Below are positions 28,742 to 38,546 of a stretch of 64,000 nt of DNA, one piece after another. The position numbers and the translations under genes are program-made. Within the stretch, counting starts at the first letter, position 1; every line of letters starts with the position of its first letter. Below the pieces are notes generated by a model. It did no database searches, was not told where the DNA came from, and worked only from the letters and a program-made list of their open reading frames with translations. Source of the DNA: Variovorax sp. (GTDB taxonomy: Bacteria; Pseudomonadota; Gammaproteobacteria; Burkholderiales; Burkholderiaceae_C). The stretch lies in the NCBI GenBank assembly GCA_004210915.1, contig SEGS01000012.1, forward strand, positions 1 through 64,000, given 5' to 3'.

Positions 28742-29971
28742 TCATTCCGACAGCGGGATCGGAAGGCCGAGCATCGCGGCCGCGAAATCGGCCGTGCTGC
28801 GGACGCTGGCGATGTCGGCGCCCGTGATGTTGAGGTGGCCCATCTTGCGACCGCGTCGGGCCTCGGTCTTGCCGTAGAGATGCAGGTGCACGCCCGGCAG
28901 CGCGAGCACGTCGGCCCAACGGGGCGCGGCCGCGACCGCGGGCGACTCGCCCAGCGCATCGGACTCGGCGAACCACAGGTCGCCCAGCAGGTTCAGCATG
29001 ACGGCCGGGCTGTGCTGGCGCGGCGCGACCAGCGGCAAACCGGCCATCGTGCGCACCTGCAGCTCGAACTGCGAGACGTCGCAGGCGTCCATGCTCCAGT
29101 GCCCGCTGTTGTGCGGGCGCGGCGCCATCTCGTTGACCACCAGCGAGCCCTCTCCGTCCTTGTCGGCGATCACGAAGAACTCGACGCACAGCACGCCGAC
29201 GTAGTCGATGCCCTGCGCGATCGACTTCGTCGCTTCGACCGCCCGCTCGGCCAGCGCCGCCGACATGTTGTCGCCATGCACCTCGGTGACGGCGAGGATG
29301 CCGTCGCGGTGCAGGTTGCGCTGCGGCGGAAAGTGCACGATCTGCCCGTCATGGCCGCGGGCGACGATGACGGAGGCTTCGAATTCGAGCGGCAACAGCT
29401 TCTCGAGCACGCAGGCCACGCCGCCCGAGGCCTCCCAGGCCGCGGCCAGCTCGGCGCGATCGCGCACGCGCTGCTGGCCCTTGCCGTCGTAGCCCAGCCG
29501 CGCGGTCTTGAGAATGCCGGGTAACAGGTCGTCCGGCACCGCTGCCAGCTGGTCGGCCGAGGCGATGACGGCGTACGGCGCACAAGGCACGCCGCAGCGC
29601 ACGAAATGCGCTTTCTCGGCGATCCGGTCCTGCGCGATCGCCACGGCTGGCGCGCCGGGCGCCAGCGGCCGGGCCACCGCGAGATGCTCGAGCGACGGTG
29701 CAGGCACGTTCTCGAACTCGGTCGTGATGGCATCCGCCAAACCGGCCAGGCGCGCGAGCCCATCGATGTCGGTGTAGTCGGCGTGGATGTGGTGATGGCT
29801 CACGCGGCCGGCCGGGCTGTCGGGATCGGGATCGAGTACCGCGGTGAAGTAGCCCATGCGCTGGGCGGCGTGCACGAACATGCGGCCCAGCTGACCGCCG
29901 CCGAGCACGCCGAGCGTCGCGCCGGGAAGGAGGGGCAAGGCGTCCCGCACCGATCGGTAGTCGGCGCTCAC
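28742..29971 (-). CDS. purK: N5-carboxyaminoimidazole ribonucleotide synthase
   Basis: ATP-grasp enzyme that carboxylates AIR to N5-CAIR in purine synthesis. The 409 residues begin with a nucleotide-binding segment [12 protein letters not shown] and contain [17 protein letters not shown] and [14 protein letters not shown], all diagnostic of PurK. The start overlaps the purE stop by four bases (ATGA). The coupling with purE is the usual arrangement and gives direct channelling from N5-CAIR to CAIR. Confidence 0.96.
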   Translation of the reverse strand: MSADYRSVRDALPLLPGATLGVLGGGQLGRMFVHAAQRMGYFTAVLDPDPDSPAGRVSHHHIHADYTDIDGLARLAGLADAITTEFENVPAPSLEHLAVARPLAPGAPAVAIAQDRIAEKAHFVRCGVPCAPYAVIASADQLAAVPDDLLPGILKTARLGYDGKGQQRVRDRAELAAAWEASGGVACVLEKLLPLEFEASVIVARGHDGQIVHFPPQRNLHRDGILAVTEVHGDNMSAALAERAVEATKSIAQGIDYVGVLCVEFFVIADKDGEGSLVVNEMAPRPHNSGHWSMDACDVSQFELQVRTMAGLPLVAPRQHSPAVMLNLLGDLWFAESDALGESPAVAAAPRWADVLALPGVHLHLYGKTEARRGRKMGHLNITGADIASVRSTADFAAAMLGLPIPLSE

Positions 29972-30534
29972 AGCGCACCCCCGCCTTGGGGCGAGAACAG
30001 CGACACATCCGCGGTGGCGGTGGCGGTGGCGGTGGCGGCATCGGGCGGAGGCAAGGTCATGGCCGTGGCCGCTTCGGTCTGGCGGCGACGGAAGGCGTCG
30101 AGTTGGGCGCGCAGCGCCGCATCGTTCACCGCCAGCATTGCCGCGGCGAACAAGGCTGCATTGGCCGCACCTGCCGTGCCGATGGCGAAGGTGGCGACCG
30201 GCACGCCCTTGGGCATCTGCACGATGCTGTAGAGCGAATCGACGCCCTGCAGATGGCGACTGGCGACCGGCACGCCGAGCACCGGCACGGTGGTCTTGCT
30301 CGCCAGCATGCCGGGCAGGTGGGCGGCGCCGCCAGCGCCGGCGATGATGGCCGTGAGCCCGCGGCCGGCCGCGCTTTCCGCATACGCGAAGAGCGCGTCG
30401 GGCATGCGGTGGGCCGAGACCACCCGCGCTTCGTGGCGGATCCCGAATTGCGTGAGAATCTCGACCGCGTGGCGCATCGTTTCCCAGTCGGAGTTCGAGC
30501 CCATGACCACGCCGACCTGAATGGTTTCGTTCAT
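29968..30534 (-). CDS. purE: N5-carboxyaminoimidazole ribonucleotide mutase
   Basis: Converts N5-CAIR to CAIR. GSNSD (12-16), SAHRMP with H42 and [11 protein letters not shown] are the class I PurE active-site motifs. The 188-residue protein is longer than usual because of a C-terminal tail containing an alanine-threonine run encoded by a hexanucleotide repeat. No clear ribosome site precedes the ATG at 30534. Only 36 bp separate it from the divergent thioredoxin gene, so its promoter must extend into that gene. Confidence 0.95.
   Translation of the reverse strand: MNETIQVGVVMGSNSDWETMRHAVEILTQFGIRHEARVVSAHRMPDALFAYAESAAGRGLTAIIAGAGGAAHLPGMLASKTTVPVLGVPVASRHLQGVDSLYSIVQMPKGVPVATFAIGTAGAANAALFAAAMLAVNDAALRAQLDAFRRRQTEAATAMTLPPPDAATATATATADVSLFSPQGGGAL
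30013..30036. repeat. Hexanucleotide repeat (GGTGGC)4 within purE
   Basis: Four exact GGTGGC copies are read on the minus strand as alternating alanine and threonine codons in the PurE C-terminal tail. Copy-number changes would keep frame and only alter tail length. Confidence 0.85.
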
Positions 30535-30570
30535 GGGCGCAATTTTAGGTTTAACCCCCACTCTCTCCCG

Positions 30571-31491
30571 ATGATCGACATCACTCTCGAAAATTTCCAG
30601 TCCGCGCTGATCGATGGCTCCATGACCACGCCGGTCCTGCTGGACATCTGGGCCGAATGGTGCGGCCCTTGCAAGCAGCTCGGCCCGGTGCTCGAGAAAC
30701 TCGAGGTCGAGTACGCCGGCCGCTTTACGCTGGCCAAGCTCGATGCCGACGCGGTGCCGCAGATTTCGCAGCAGCTGAGCCAGATGTTCGGCGTGCGCAG
30801 CATCCCGTTCTGCGTGATGTTCAAGGACGGCCAGCCGGTCGATGGCTTCGTCGGCGCGATCCCGGCCGAAGACATCCGCACCTTCCTCGACAAACACGTG
30901 CCGGCGGCCGAAGAACTGGAGGCGGCGGCCGAGGAAGAGGCGGCGCACGATGCGCTGGCCGAGGGCGACACCGAAGGCGCGCTCGAAAAGCTCCAGCATG
31001 CCGTCGCTACCGACCCTGCCAATGACGATGCGCGCTTTGACTACGTCAAGCTGCTGCTGCAGCTAGGCCGCATCGACGACGCCAAGGTGGCGTTCGCGCC
31101 GGTGATCAGCAAGACCACGCTGGTGCGCCGCTTCGACGCGCTGCAGCGCTGGATGGACGCCATCGACTTCGCCGCGCCGCCGGCCGGCGCGGCGCCGGAG
31201 CTTGCCGGGTTCGACGCCAGGATCGCCGCCAACAAGCGCGATTTCGACGCGCGCTTCGACCGGGCCCGCGTGCTTGTCCATGCACAGCGATGGACCGACG
31301 CGATGGACGAGCTGCTCGAGATCCTGATGCGCGACAAGGCGTGGAACGACGACTTGGCGCGCAAGACCTACATCGCGATCCTGGAACTGATCGAGCCGCC
31401 GAAGGTCAAGGTGGCGGACGGCCAGATTCCGCCGGACGATCCGACCCTGGCCACCTACCGCCGCCGCCTGAGCAGCGTGATCCTCAGCTGA
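30571..31491 (+). CDS. Thioredoxin-TPR chaperedoxin (CnoX/YbbN-like)
   Basis: A 306-residue protein with an N-terminal thioredoxin domain (about 1-110) and a C-terminal tetratricopeptide region. In E. coli CnoX protects substrates of GroEL and DnaK from oxidation. Here the active site is WCGPC (30-34) with both cysteines, whereas the E. coli protein has lost the first; this one may therefore be a functional oxidoreductase. An acidic alanine/glutamate segment, [14 protein letters not shown], links the domains. It is divergent from purE across only 36 bp. Confidence 0.88.
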   Translation: MIDITLENFQSALIDGSMTTPVLLDIWAEWCGPCKQLGPVLEKLEVEYAGRFTLAKLDADAVPQISQQLSQMFGVRSIPFCVMFKDGQPVDGFVGAIPAEDIRTFLDKHVPAAEELEAAAEEEAAHDALAEGDTEGALEKLQHAVATDPANDDARFDYVKLLLQLGRIDDAKVAFAPVISKTTLVRRFDALQRWMDAIDFAAPPAGAAPELAGFDARIAANKRDFDARFDRARVLVHAQRWTDAMDELLEILMRDKAWNDDLARKTYIAILELIEPPKVKVADGQIPPDDPTLATYRRRLSSVILS

Positions 31492-31542
31492 TCGCCTGCC
31501 GGCCCGCGATCCCCTTCGTCCACCGCAAACAGGAAGTTCCGC

Positions 31543-32001
31543 ATGCGCCTCTTCGCCACCCGTTTCGCATCTCGCGCCGTCCCGGCCGCACTGTTGACCG
31601 CCGCCTTGACCGCCTGCGGCAGCGGCATCAGCCTGGACGAGCCGATCGAAGGGCCGGTGTGGCGCCTCACGCAATTGGGCGCAGGCCAACCCCTGCCGCC
31701 GGGCGGCGACCTGCAGCGCGACCCGCAGGTGCAGTTCGACAGCAGCGGGCGCGTCAGCGGGTCGGGCGGTTGCAATCGGGTGTCGGGCAGCTTCACGCGC
31801 AGCGGCAGCGAGCTGCGCATCGGCCAGCTGGCCGCGACCCGGATGGCCTGCGCGGACCCGGCGCGCGGCGCGACCGAGAGCGAGTTCTTCGTCGCCTTGC
31901 AAACCACGGCCAGCTACCGCCTGCAAGGCCCGGGCCGGCTTGCATTGCTCGACGCGGGCGGGCGCACGCTGGCGACCCTGCAAAGCGGCGCGGGGCGCTG
32001 A
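31543..32001 (+). CDS. META-domain (HslJ-like) lipoprotein
   Basis: A 152-residue envelope lipoprotein. The lipobox LTAC has C25. The META domain is shown by GPVWRLTQLG, FDSSGRVSGSGGCNRVSGSF and TRMACADP. HslJ relatives are heat- or stress-linked in E. coli, but function is not established. AGGAAG lies seven bases before the ATG. It is 51 bp downstream of the chaperedoxin gene, possibly co-transcribed. A 9-bp hairpin covers its stop codon. Confidence 0.88.
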   Translation: MRLFATRFASRAVPAALLTAALTACGSGISLDEPIEGPVWRLTQLGAGQPLPPGGDLQRDPQVQFDSSGRVSGSGGCNRVSGSFTRSGSELRIGQLAATRMACADPARGATESEFFVALQTTASYRLQGPGRLALLDAGGRTLATLQSGAGR

Positions 32002-32048
32002 AGGCGCCCCGCTGTCGATTGTGAGAGGCGGCCACGCCAGGTGGCCGC
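31990..32048. other. Two GC-rich hairpins between convergent META gene and large lipoprotein gene
   Basis: The first (31990-31998 with 32004-32012) is a perfect 9-bp stem over the META stop with a TGAAG loop. The second (GCGGCCAC 32028-32035 with GTGGCCGC 32041-32048) is a perfect 8-bp stem with a five-base loop. Neither has a T-run. Placed between convergent genes, they probably act as transcript-end structures for both. Confidence 0.5.
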
Positions 32049-32054
32049 TCGCTG

Positions 32055-34178
32055 CTAGTTCAGCTTGTAGGTGCCGATCAGCTTGCTGAACTCCACCTGG
32101 CGCCCGTTGCGCGCCCAGAGTTCGAAGCTGTTGACCGAGCTGCCCAGCGCGTACTGCGGCGAGCCGAAGCTGCTGTCGCAATGCAGGTCGCCCTGCGTCT
32201 GCGGAGAGCAATAGACGGTCGCCTTGCGCGCCTTGCTGGGCACGCCCGTACCGTCGTTGAAACGCGCACCGTTGTTCGGGCCGCGACCGTAAGCGTTGAG
32301 GTTGGTCGGGGCCAGCGCGCCCACCGGCACGCTCCAGGCGTCGAGGCCGCCGGGCGCGCTGAAGTCGACGACATTGGGATCGTTCGCGCTGGGCGCTTCG
32401 AAGACATAGGCGCCGAACTGATCCGATGCGGTGGCCGAGATCAGGTCCGCGCGGGTGGCCGGGGTCAACTGCACGAAGGCAGCGTTGCGGATTTCGCCGA
32501 TCGTCTGGGCCCGCGACAGGGTCCGGTAGCGCTGCACCTCGTTCGGGGTGTTCGGGTTGACATGGAAGAACTCCAGCGTCCACACGCTCTGGTCCTTGAG
32601 CGCAACGATCTCCGCTTCGGTGTAGGGGACTTCCAGGAAATGGGTGCCAGTTTCCTTGTCCTTTGGATTGCCAGGAGTGGCCGGGTTCTCGTACTCGCCG
32701 CGCAAGCGGAAGATGGGCCCGGCCGTGGGGGTGTCATCTGCCCGCATCACGACCAGGTAGGACAGGCTCGCCTGCGGCTTGTAGACGATCTGCGTGCCCG
32801 TCGGCGTGGTCACCACCACCTTGGCGAAGATCGAGCTGCCACCGGAGGTGCGATTGTTGATGTTGATGTTGTAGCCCGTGCCGAAGGAGCTGAACGCCGG
32901 CGTGTTGAGCAGTTCGCGATGCTGCGAAATCGGCCGCACGCTGGCCACGTACTTGTTGGTGTTGCCTGTCAGCTTGAGCACGCCGCCCTCGTCGCGCAGC
33001 GCGATGGTGTCGGCATCCATATTGCCCAGCGCATCGACCCAGCGGTAGCTCACCACCATGGCGCCATCCGTCCGGAAGAACTCGACGTTGCCGTTGCCCC
33101 ACTGCAGGCCCGTGGCGCCCGGCCGGAACAGGCTGGCGAACGCGCCGTTGTTGTTGCCATCGCGACCCACGAAGTTGCCGTTGCTCGTGAACGTGGCGGG
33201 GTTGTCGCCCACGAACAGTTCGCGGCACACCGGCGCGATCACGTCGTCAGGGCCGCCAATGACGGGGGCATCATTGTTCGGCGCATTCACGCGCGTCGAC
33301 AACGGCAAGGCGTAGCAGGCCGTGACCCGGCTGAAGAACGCGGCCACCACATCGGGCGCGGGCACGGGGGCCAGTTGTTGCGCCGTGAGCGTGGCCGGCA
33401 AGGGCTCGATCGTTGCGTCGTCGCTGCGGAACACGATGGACAGCGGTTCGCTGTCCGCGGCGGTCGGCAGGGTCTTGACCGTGATCTCGATGTTGGCAGC
33501 CGTGCCGTCGGGCCGCACGCTGACGGAGATGGCGTCCAGCACCTTGTCCGCCCCCGTACCGTCGGCCGCGAACACGCCGGTGATCGGATCGATCGTGGTA
33601 CCGAGCGCGGTCAACAGGGGTTGCAAGGCCGCGACCAGCGCGCGCACCTGGGTGTCGAGCGTGGTGGCTGTGACGGTGTCGGGCGCCGTCTGGATCGCGC
33701 CGGCGAGCGCCGACGGGTCGCCATTGGGCGAGAGCTTCGAGACGATGATCGTGGTCAGCGGCGTGACGTTGGCCGTGCCGTCCGCTGCGCTGGCGGTGGT
33801 GCTGTAGAAGACCTGTTCCTCGCGTGCTGCGCGGATCACCAGCGGCGCCTGGGTGCCCGCCGGCAGAACGCAGTTGTAGGCGCCTTTGTCGTCCGTTTCC
33901 GTGGCGCAGACGGTAGCGCCGGTGCGGTCGGTCACGGTGATGGCGGCCTTGGCGAATGGTGCGCCCGTGGCGGCCACGCCGCTCAGCGTGCTGGTCGACG
34001 CGGTCGGCGGCGCGGTCGTCCCGCCGCCGCCTCCGCCCGTGCCACCGCCGGTGCCCCCTCCGAAGCCGAAGGGAAATCCACCACCGCCACCATCGCCGCC
34101 TCCGCCGCCGCAGGCAGTGAGCGCAAGCAAAGCGGCACTGGCCAATGCCAGGCTGACTCTCGAAATCGTCCGAACCAT
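32055..34178 (-). CDS. Large glycine-rich lipoprotein with carboxypeptidase-regulatory-like domain
   Basis: A 707-residue predicted surface or periplasmic lipoprotein of unknown function. The lipobox LTAC has C23, followed by a glycine-dominated linker of about 35 residues. The segment LSGVAATGAPFAKAAITVTD and GAYNCVLPAGTQ resembles a carboxypeptidase regulatory-like (beta-sandwich) domain; the rest is a long beta-rich region with asparagine-rich patches. No catalytic motif was recognised. The ATG at 34178 has AGGA at six bases; a start seven codons upstream is possible. The divergent LuxR-type gene 159 bp away is a candidate regulator. Confidence 0.72.
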   Translation of the reverse strand: MVRTISRVSLALASAALLALTACGGGGGDGGGGGFPFGFGGGTGGGTGGGGGGTTAPPTASTSTLSGVAATGAPFAKAAITVTDRTGATVCATETDDKGAYNCVLPAGTQAPLVIRAAREEQVFYSTTASAADGTANVTPLTTIIVSKLSPNGDPSALAGAIQTAPDTVTATTLDTQVRALVAALQPLLTALGTTIDPITGVFAADGTGADKVLDAISVSVRPDGTAANIEITVKTLPTAADSEPLSIVFRSDDATIEPLPATLTAQQLAPVPAPDVVAAFFSRVTACYALPLSTRVNAPNNDAPVIGGPDDVIAPVCRELFVGDNPATFTSNGNFVGRDGNNNGAFASLFRPGATGLQWGNGNVEFFRTDGAMVVSYRWVDALGNMDADTIALRDEGGVLKLTGNTNKYVASVRPISQHRELLNTPAFSSFGTGYNININNRTSGGSSIFAKVVVTTPTGTQIVYKPQASLSYLVVMRADDTPTAGPIFRLRGEYENPATPGNPKDKETGTHFLEVPYTEAEIVALKDQSVWTLEFFHVNPNTPNEVQRYRTLSRAQTIGEIRNAAFVQLTPATRADLISATASDQFGAYVFEAPSANDPNVVDFSAPGGLDAWSVPVGALAPTNLNAYGRGPNNGARFNDGTGVPSKARKATVYCSPQTQGDLHCDSSFGSPQYALGSSVNSFELWARNGRQVEFSKLIGTYKLN

Positions 34179-34337
34179 GTTGTTTCCTTGTCGTGTCATA
34201 GAAAGCTCCCGCCGAGCACTATGTAAACAAGTGTTAATCTTTGAATCAGACTGCGCATCACCAGAAATGGTGAAGCCATAAAAGCTTCAGGGAGTCACGG
34301 CGCAGGCCTTCTTCGCGTGCGCCTTTGGGTAATTCAG

Positions 34338-35528
34338 ATGCCATACCCGGCCCCTGCACCGGACATCGCGCTGGACGACTACGACGCGGTCGTTCACAGC
34401 ATCTACGACGCCGCCTTGCAGCCCGACCGCTGGGTCGGCGCCACCCGCGCCATCGCCAGGTTGTGCGGCGCCTCTCACGCCATGCTGTTCACCTGGGCCC
34501 ATACGCCGGCCCAAGGCGGATTCCTGTTCGAGCACGGCTTTCCCAACGAAATCATTGCGCAATGGAATGCCAAGAGCCTGGTGCATGAAGATCCGTTCGT
34601 GCGCGAAGCGCTGCGCCGCGATCTGATGAACGAGGGCGACGTCATCCTGGGCGATGACCTGGTCCCGTTCGATCGCCTGGTCGAAACACCGTTCTTCCGG
34701 AACATCTTCCAGCCCAGCAACATCGCCGGGATGTGCGGCGGCGTGGTGTTCGACACCACCGATGCGCACAAGCTGCCCACGGCCTTCTCGATCCATCACG
34801 GGCCGCAGCAGCCGCGCTTTGCGCGGCAGCACGTCGAACTGGTGCACCGACTGGTCGCCCACCTGTCGCGCGCATTGGGCGTGATGTTCCACCTGCGCGA
34901 CAGCCAGCTGCAGTTGGCATCGAGCCGGGCTGCGCTCGACCGGCTGTCGGCCGGCGTGCTGCTGCTCGACGGCCAGCGCCGCATCCAGTACGCCAACCCG
35001 GCGGCGCTGCGTGTGCTGCAAGGGGGCGGTGCCCTGCAGTTTCAGAGCGGGCTCGACGCCTCGTTGCACGCCCGGCTGCGCCTGTCTCCGCGCCTTGCTG
35101 CCCACGAGCCTGCGCTTCGGCAGGCGATCGACGGCGCGCTGGCATCATGGGCGACGGTGCGCCCGGAACGCTTCGCCGAGCCGGTCGTGTTGCCCGACGA
35201 GACGGGCCGGCCGCAGTGCGTGCTCCATGTCGGGCCGCTCGGCGTGGGCGCGTTCGGCGAAGCCGCGCGCGCGGTGGTCTTCGTCTACGACCTGGCCACG
35301 GCGCGCGCGCTGGCTCCGGCGGCGTTGTGCGAGCTGTTCGACACCACGCCTGCAGAGGCGCGCGCCGCGTTGCAGGTGCTGCAAGGGGGCAGTGCCAAGA
35401 CGATGGCCGGCCGGCTGGGCGTGTCCGTCAACACCTTCAACAGCCAGCTCAAGGCCGCCTACGCGAAGCTGGGCACGCATCGGCAGGCGGACCTCATGAA
35501 GCTGTTGCTGGCACTGGCCAGTCACTGA
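34338..35528 (+). CDS. LuxR-family transcriptional regulator
   Basis: A 396-residue regulator. The C-terminal helix-turn-helix reads LQVLQGGSAKTMAGRLGVSV followed by NTFNSQLKAAYAKLGTHRQADLMKLL, typical of LuxR/FixJ output domains. A central stretch, RLSAGVLLLDGQRRIQYANPA, looks like a PAS-type sensor; the N-terminal 180 residues are unassigned. There is no receiver domain. A GTG at 34317 is an alternative start, but the ATG gives a more natural N-terminus. Target genes are unknown; the divergent lipoprotein gene is the obvious first candidate. Confidence 0.85.
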   Translation: MPYPAPAPDIALDDYDAVVHSIYDAALQPDRWVGATRAIARLCGASHAMLFTWAHTPAQGGFLFEHGFPNEIIAQWNAKSLVHEDPFVREALRRDLMNEGDVILGDDLVPFDRLVETPFFRNIFQPSNIAGMCGGVVFDTTDAHKLPTAFSIHHGPQQPRFARQHVELVHRLVAHLSRALGVMFHLRDSQLQLASSRAALDRLSAGVLLLDGQRRIQYANPAALRVLQGGGALQFQSGLDASLHARLRLSPRLAAHEPALRQAIDGALASWATVRPERFAEPVVLPDETGRPQCVLHVGPLGVGAFGEAARAVVFVYDLATARALAPAALCELFDTTPAEARAALQVLQGGSAKTMAGRLGVSVNTFNSQLKAAYAKLGTHRQADLMKLLLALASH

Positions 35529-35593
35529 GCATCGAACGCGTGTGCCGCGGCTCGCGGCCCTGAAGGCCTGCGTGACCCCGGAACGCGCGCGGA

Positions 35594-36499
35594 TCAGCCC
35601 GTGAGCCGCTCCAGCGCTTCGCGGTACTTGGCGGCGGTCTTCTCGATTACCTCGGCTGGCAGGCGCGGCGCGGGCGGCGTCTTGTCCCAGGGCTTGCCAT
35701 TGATCTTCGTGGCCTCGAGCCAGTCGCGCACGAACTGCTTGTCGTAGCTCGGCGGATTGGTGCCGGCCGCCAGCGCGGCTTCGTAGCCCTCGATCGGCCA
35801 GTAGCGCGAGCTGTCGGGTGTGAGCACTTCGTCCATCAGCACCAGCGTGCCGGCTTCGTCGAGGCCGAACTCGAACTTCGTGTCGGCAATGATCATCCCT
35901 CGGCCGAGCGCGATTCCGGCCGCGGTTTCGTAGATCGCGATGCTGATGTCGCGGATCTGCTGCGCGAGGATCGGACCGACGATCTCGACCACGCGGTCGT
36001 AGCTGATGTTCTCGTCGTGTTCGCCCGCGGCGGCCTTGGCGGCCGGCGTGAAGATCGGCCGCGGCAGCTTGCTGGCATTGGTCAGGCCTTCGGGCAGGGG
36101 CACGCCGCAGACGGCGCCGCCTTCCTGGTACTCCTTCCAGCCGCTGCCCGCCAGATAGCCGCGGACCACCGCCTCTACCGGAATCGGCTTCAGGCGCTTC
36201 ACGAGCATCGAGCGCTCGGCGACCTGCGCCACCTCGCCGGCGGCCACCACGCTCTCGGGCGACTCGCCGGTCAGGTGGTTGGGGCAAATGTGGCCGAGCC
36301 GGTCGAACCACCACAGCGCCATCTGCGTGAGGATGACGCCCTTGCCGGGAATCGGCTCGCCCATGATCACGTCGAAAGCGCTGAGCCGGTCGCTCGCCAC
36401 CATCAGGATGCGGTCGTCGCCCACGGCATAGTTGTCGCGCACCTTGCCACGCGCAAGCAGGGGCAGGCTCTTGATGGAAGACGTGTGGACGGTGGTCAT
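35594..36499 (-). CDS. purC: Phosphoribosylaminoimidazole-succinocarboxamide synthase
   Basis: Joins CAIR and aspartate to give SAICAR in purine synthesis. The 301-residue protein is of the longer SAICAR-synthetase type. [10 protein letters not shown] near residue 20 is the nucleotide-binding region, and [20 protein letters not shown] followed by PDSSRYW is the substrate site. The ATG at 36499 is used; a TTG two codons upstream is less likely. It lies 99 bp downstream of fba, from which it is separated by a terminator, and about 5 kb from purEK. Confidence 0.96.
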   Translation of the reverse strand: MTTVHTSSIKSLPLLARGKVRDNYAVGDDRILMVASDRLSAFDVIMGEPIPGKGVILTQMALWWFDRLGHICPNHLTGESPESVVAAGEVAQVAERSMLVKRLKPIPVEAVVRGYLAGSGWKEYQEGGAVCGVPLPEGLTNASKLPRPIFTPAAKAAAGEHDENISYDRVVEIVGPILAQQIRDISIAIYETAAGIALGRGMIIADTKFEFGLDEAGTLVLMDEVLTPDSSRYWPIEGYEAALAAGTNPPSYDKQFVRDWLEATKINGKPWDKTPPAPRLPAEVIEKTAAKYREALERLTG

Positions 36500-36546
36500 G
36501 GGCAAACGGTGTGGAAATCAGGAGGAGTGAGGCCGATTGTGCGCAG

Positions 36547-36571
36547 AAAAAAGCCACCGCGGGCGGTGGCT
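36547..36571 (-). terminator. Rho-independent terminator of fba
   Basis: AGCCACCG (36552-36559), a CGGG loop and CGGTGGCT (36564-36571) form a perfect 8-bp stem. On the minus strand it is followed by six T residues (36552-36547). It lies 26 bp after the fba stop, so purC must have its own promoter within the next few dozen bases. Confidence 0.85.
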
Positions 36572-36597
36572 GATGTGGCGCGCGGGACGCAACAGGC

Positions 36598-37485
36598 TCA
36601 GGTGATCGAGGCCTGGTAGATCGAGTCGATCGCCTTGTCGAGCGCGGCATTGAAATCGGCATCGGACTGCTGTGCGCTCAGGCCTTCGGTCAGCGCGCGG
36701 CTGAAGCTGGCGATCACGCCGGGGTTCTTGGCGAGCATCGCGTTCGAGTCGTCGCGGCTGTAGCCACCGGACAGTGCGACGACGCGCACCACCTTCGGGT
36801 GCTTGACGAGCTCGGTGTAGAAACCATCGACCGTCGGGATCGAGAGTTTCAGCATGACCTTCTGGTCGGCGCCCAGCGCGTCCAGTGCCTTCAACAGCGA
36901 GGCCTTCAGCAGCGCCTCGGCTTCCTTTTTGTCGGTGGCCTTGATGTTGACTTCGGGCTCGATGATGGGCATCAGGCCTGCGGCCAGGATCTGCTTGCCC
37001 ACGGTGAACTGCTGCGCAACCACGGCGTCGATGCCCTTGGCATTCGCCGCGTTGACGACCGAGCGCATCTTGGTGCCGAAGATGCCCTTGGCAGCGGCAC
37101 GCGCGAGCAGTGCGTCGAGCTCCGGCATCGGCTTCATCAACTGCACGCCGTCGGCTTCATCGGCCAGGCCCTTGTCGACCTTGAGGAATGGCACGACCTG
37201 CTTGGTCTGCCAGAGGTAGGTGGCGGCGTCCTGGCCTTCGAACTGGCGGTCCATCGTCATTTCGAACAGGATCGCGCCGAGCACGCGCTTGCCAGTGAAG
37301 GCGGGGCTGGCCACGATGCGGCTGCGCATCGCATGGACCATGTCGAACATTTCGGTCTCGCCGCTGTAGGCGCTCTCTTCGACGCCATAAAGCTTGAGCG
37401 CCTTGGGGGTGCTGCCGCCGCTTTGGTCCAGTGCGGCGATGAAACCTTGGCCTGTGGTGACCTTGTCCAGTTGTTGCTGATTCAC
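36598..37485 (-). CDS. fba: Fructose-bisphosphate aldolase, class I bacterial type
   Basis: Cleaves fructose 1,6-bisphosphate to triose phosphates using a Schiff base. The 295-residue protein matches the short bacterial class I group. The likely Schiff-base lysine is K213 in [19 protein letters not shown] at 174-179 and [13 protein letters not shown] at the N-terminus are further family features. No zinc-binding histidine set of class II aldolases is present. It sits with pyk and pgk, forming a lower-glycolysis cluster, and ends in a strong terminator. Confidence 0.93.
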   Translation of the reverse strand: MNQQQLDKVTTGQGFIAALDQSGGSTPKALKLYGVEESAYSGETEMFDMVHAMRSRIVASPAFTGKRVLGAILFEMTMDRQFEGQDAATYLWQTKQVVPFLKVDKGLADEADGVQLMKPMPELDALLARAAAKGIFGTKMRSVVNAANAKGIDAVVAQQFTVGKQILAAGLMPIIEPEVNIKATDKKEAEALLKASLLKALDALGADQKVMLKLSIPTVDGFYTELVKHPKVVRVVALSGGYSRDDSNAMLAKNPGVIASFSRALTEGLSAQQSDADFNAALDKAIDSIYQASIT

Positions 37486-37552
37486 TGCGTTGCTCTCTCG
37501 TTCTGAGCCGTCGGCACGGCGGGAAATGGATGCGCGAGATTGTATCGACCGC

Positions 37553-38458
37553 CTATTTCGCGGCCCGGGGCGAAAGCCCCAGGAAGTCCTCCAGCGGCGG
37601 CAACACCGGCCCGCCCAGCCATTGCAGCGGCTTCGCCACCGCGCCGATCAACGTGATATGGCTGAGGTCATCGAACTCGCGGGTTTGCACCTCCACGCCG
37701 GCGGCGCGCAGTCGCGCTGCCATCTGTCCGGTGTTGCGCACCGGGTTGACCAGCTTGTCGTTGCGCGCTGCCATCAGCAGCGTGCGCGGCGCGGCCGCGG
37801 AGACGTGCGCCAGCGGTTGCGAATCGGGCGGCGTGTTCGGCCAATTGAAGGCCACCTGCGCATCGGGGTTCTCAATGGGAAGGAAGTCGTAGGGGCCGGC
37901 CAACCCGATCCAGCCTGCGAGCGCCTTCGGACTGGCGCCCACGGCACCGAGCCATCGCGGATCGAGCGCCACCATCGCGGCGTTGTAGCCGCCCGAGCTG
38001 TGTCCCATCACATAAACCTGCTTCGGGTCGGCACCGAGGCGCGCCGCGTTGTCGAGCGCCCATTTGACGGCGAGCGCGCTGTCTTGTGCGAAGACCGGGT
38101 ACTTGAAGGTCGGCGAGAGGCCGTAGTCGGGGATCACCACGACGGCGCCGCGCGACGCCAGTGCCTCACCCACGAATTTGAAGCTCGCGCGCTCGCCGGT
38201 GGTCCAGGTGCCGCCGTAGAAGAACACGACCAGCGGGCGTGCCGCGGAAGCGGTTTGCGTGGCGGCCAGCGGCCGATAGATGTCCAGGCGCTGCCGTTCG
38301 GCTGCGCCGTAGCGGACGTCACCTTCGAAGTCGTAGGTGCTGCTGGGCACCAGGCGGTTGAGCACCTTGACTGGCGAACAGGCGGACAGCACGGTCGCGG
38401 CCGCAGCGACGGCCGCCAGCCACGCACTCGTGCGCGCAAGAGAAAAGGGAAGGTTCAT
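37553..38458 (-). CDS. Esterase-like lipoprotein (alpha/beta hydrolase)
   Basis: A 301-residue exported hydrolase. The lipobox VLSAC has C27. [15 protein letters not shown] carries the oxyanion-hole glycines (YGG in place of HGG), the nucleophile is S154 in [11 protein letters not shown], the acid is probably in [10 protein letters not shown], and the histidine is in DDLSHITL. It resembles carboxylesterases of the hormone-sensitive-lipase and kynurenine-formamidase-like groups; the substrate is unknown. It lies between pyk and fba, 88 and 67 bp away, though nothing links it functionally to glycolysis. Confidence 0.85.
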   Translation of the reverse strand: MNLPFSLARTSAWLAAVAAAATVLSACSPVKVLNRLVPSSTYDFEGDVRYGAAERQRLDIYRPLAATQTASAARPLVVFFYGGTWTTGERASFKFVGEALASRGAVVVIPDYGLSPTFKYPVFAQDSALAVKWALDNAARLGADPKQVYVMGHSSGGYNAAMVALDPRWLGAVGASPKALAGWIGLAGPYDFLPIENPDAQVAFNWPNTPPDSQPLAHVSAAAPRTLLMAARNDKLVNPVRNTGQMAARLRAAGVEVQTREFDDLSHITLIGAVAKPLQWLGGPVLPPLEDFLGLSPRAAK

Positions 38459-38546
38459 GGAAGCAGTACGCAATGCAGACCGGATTGGTTTCCGGAGCAT
38501 GCGGACTGCCGGCGCGGCGCGCAGTAGGACGCGGCCGCCGCCGCGC

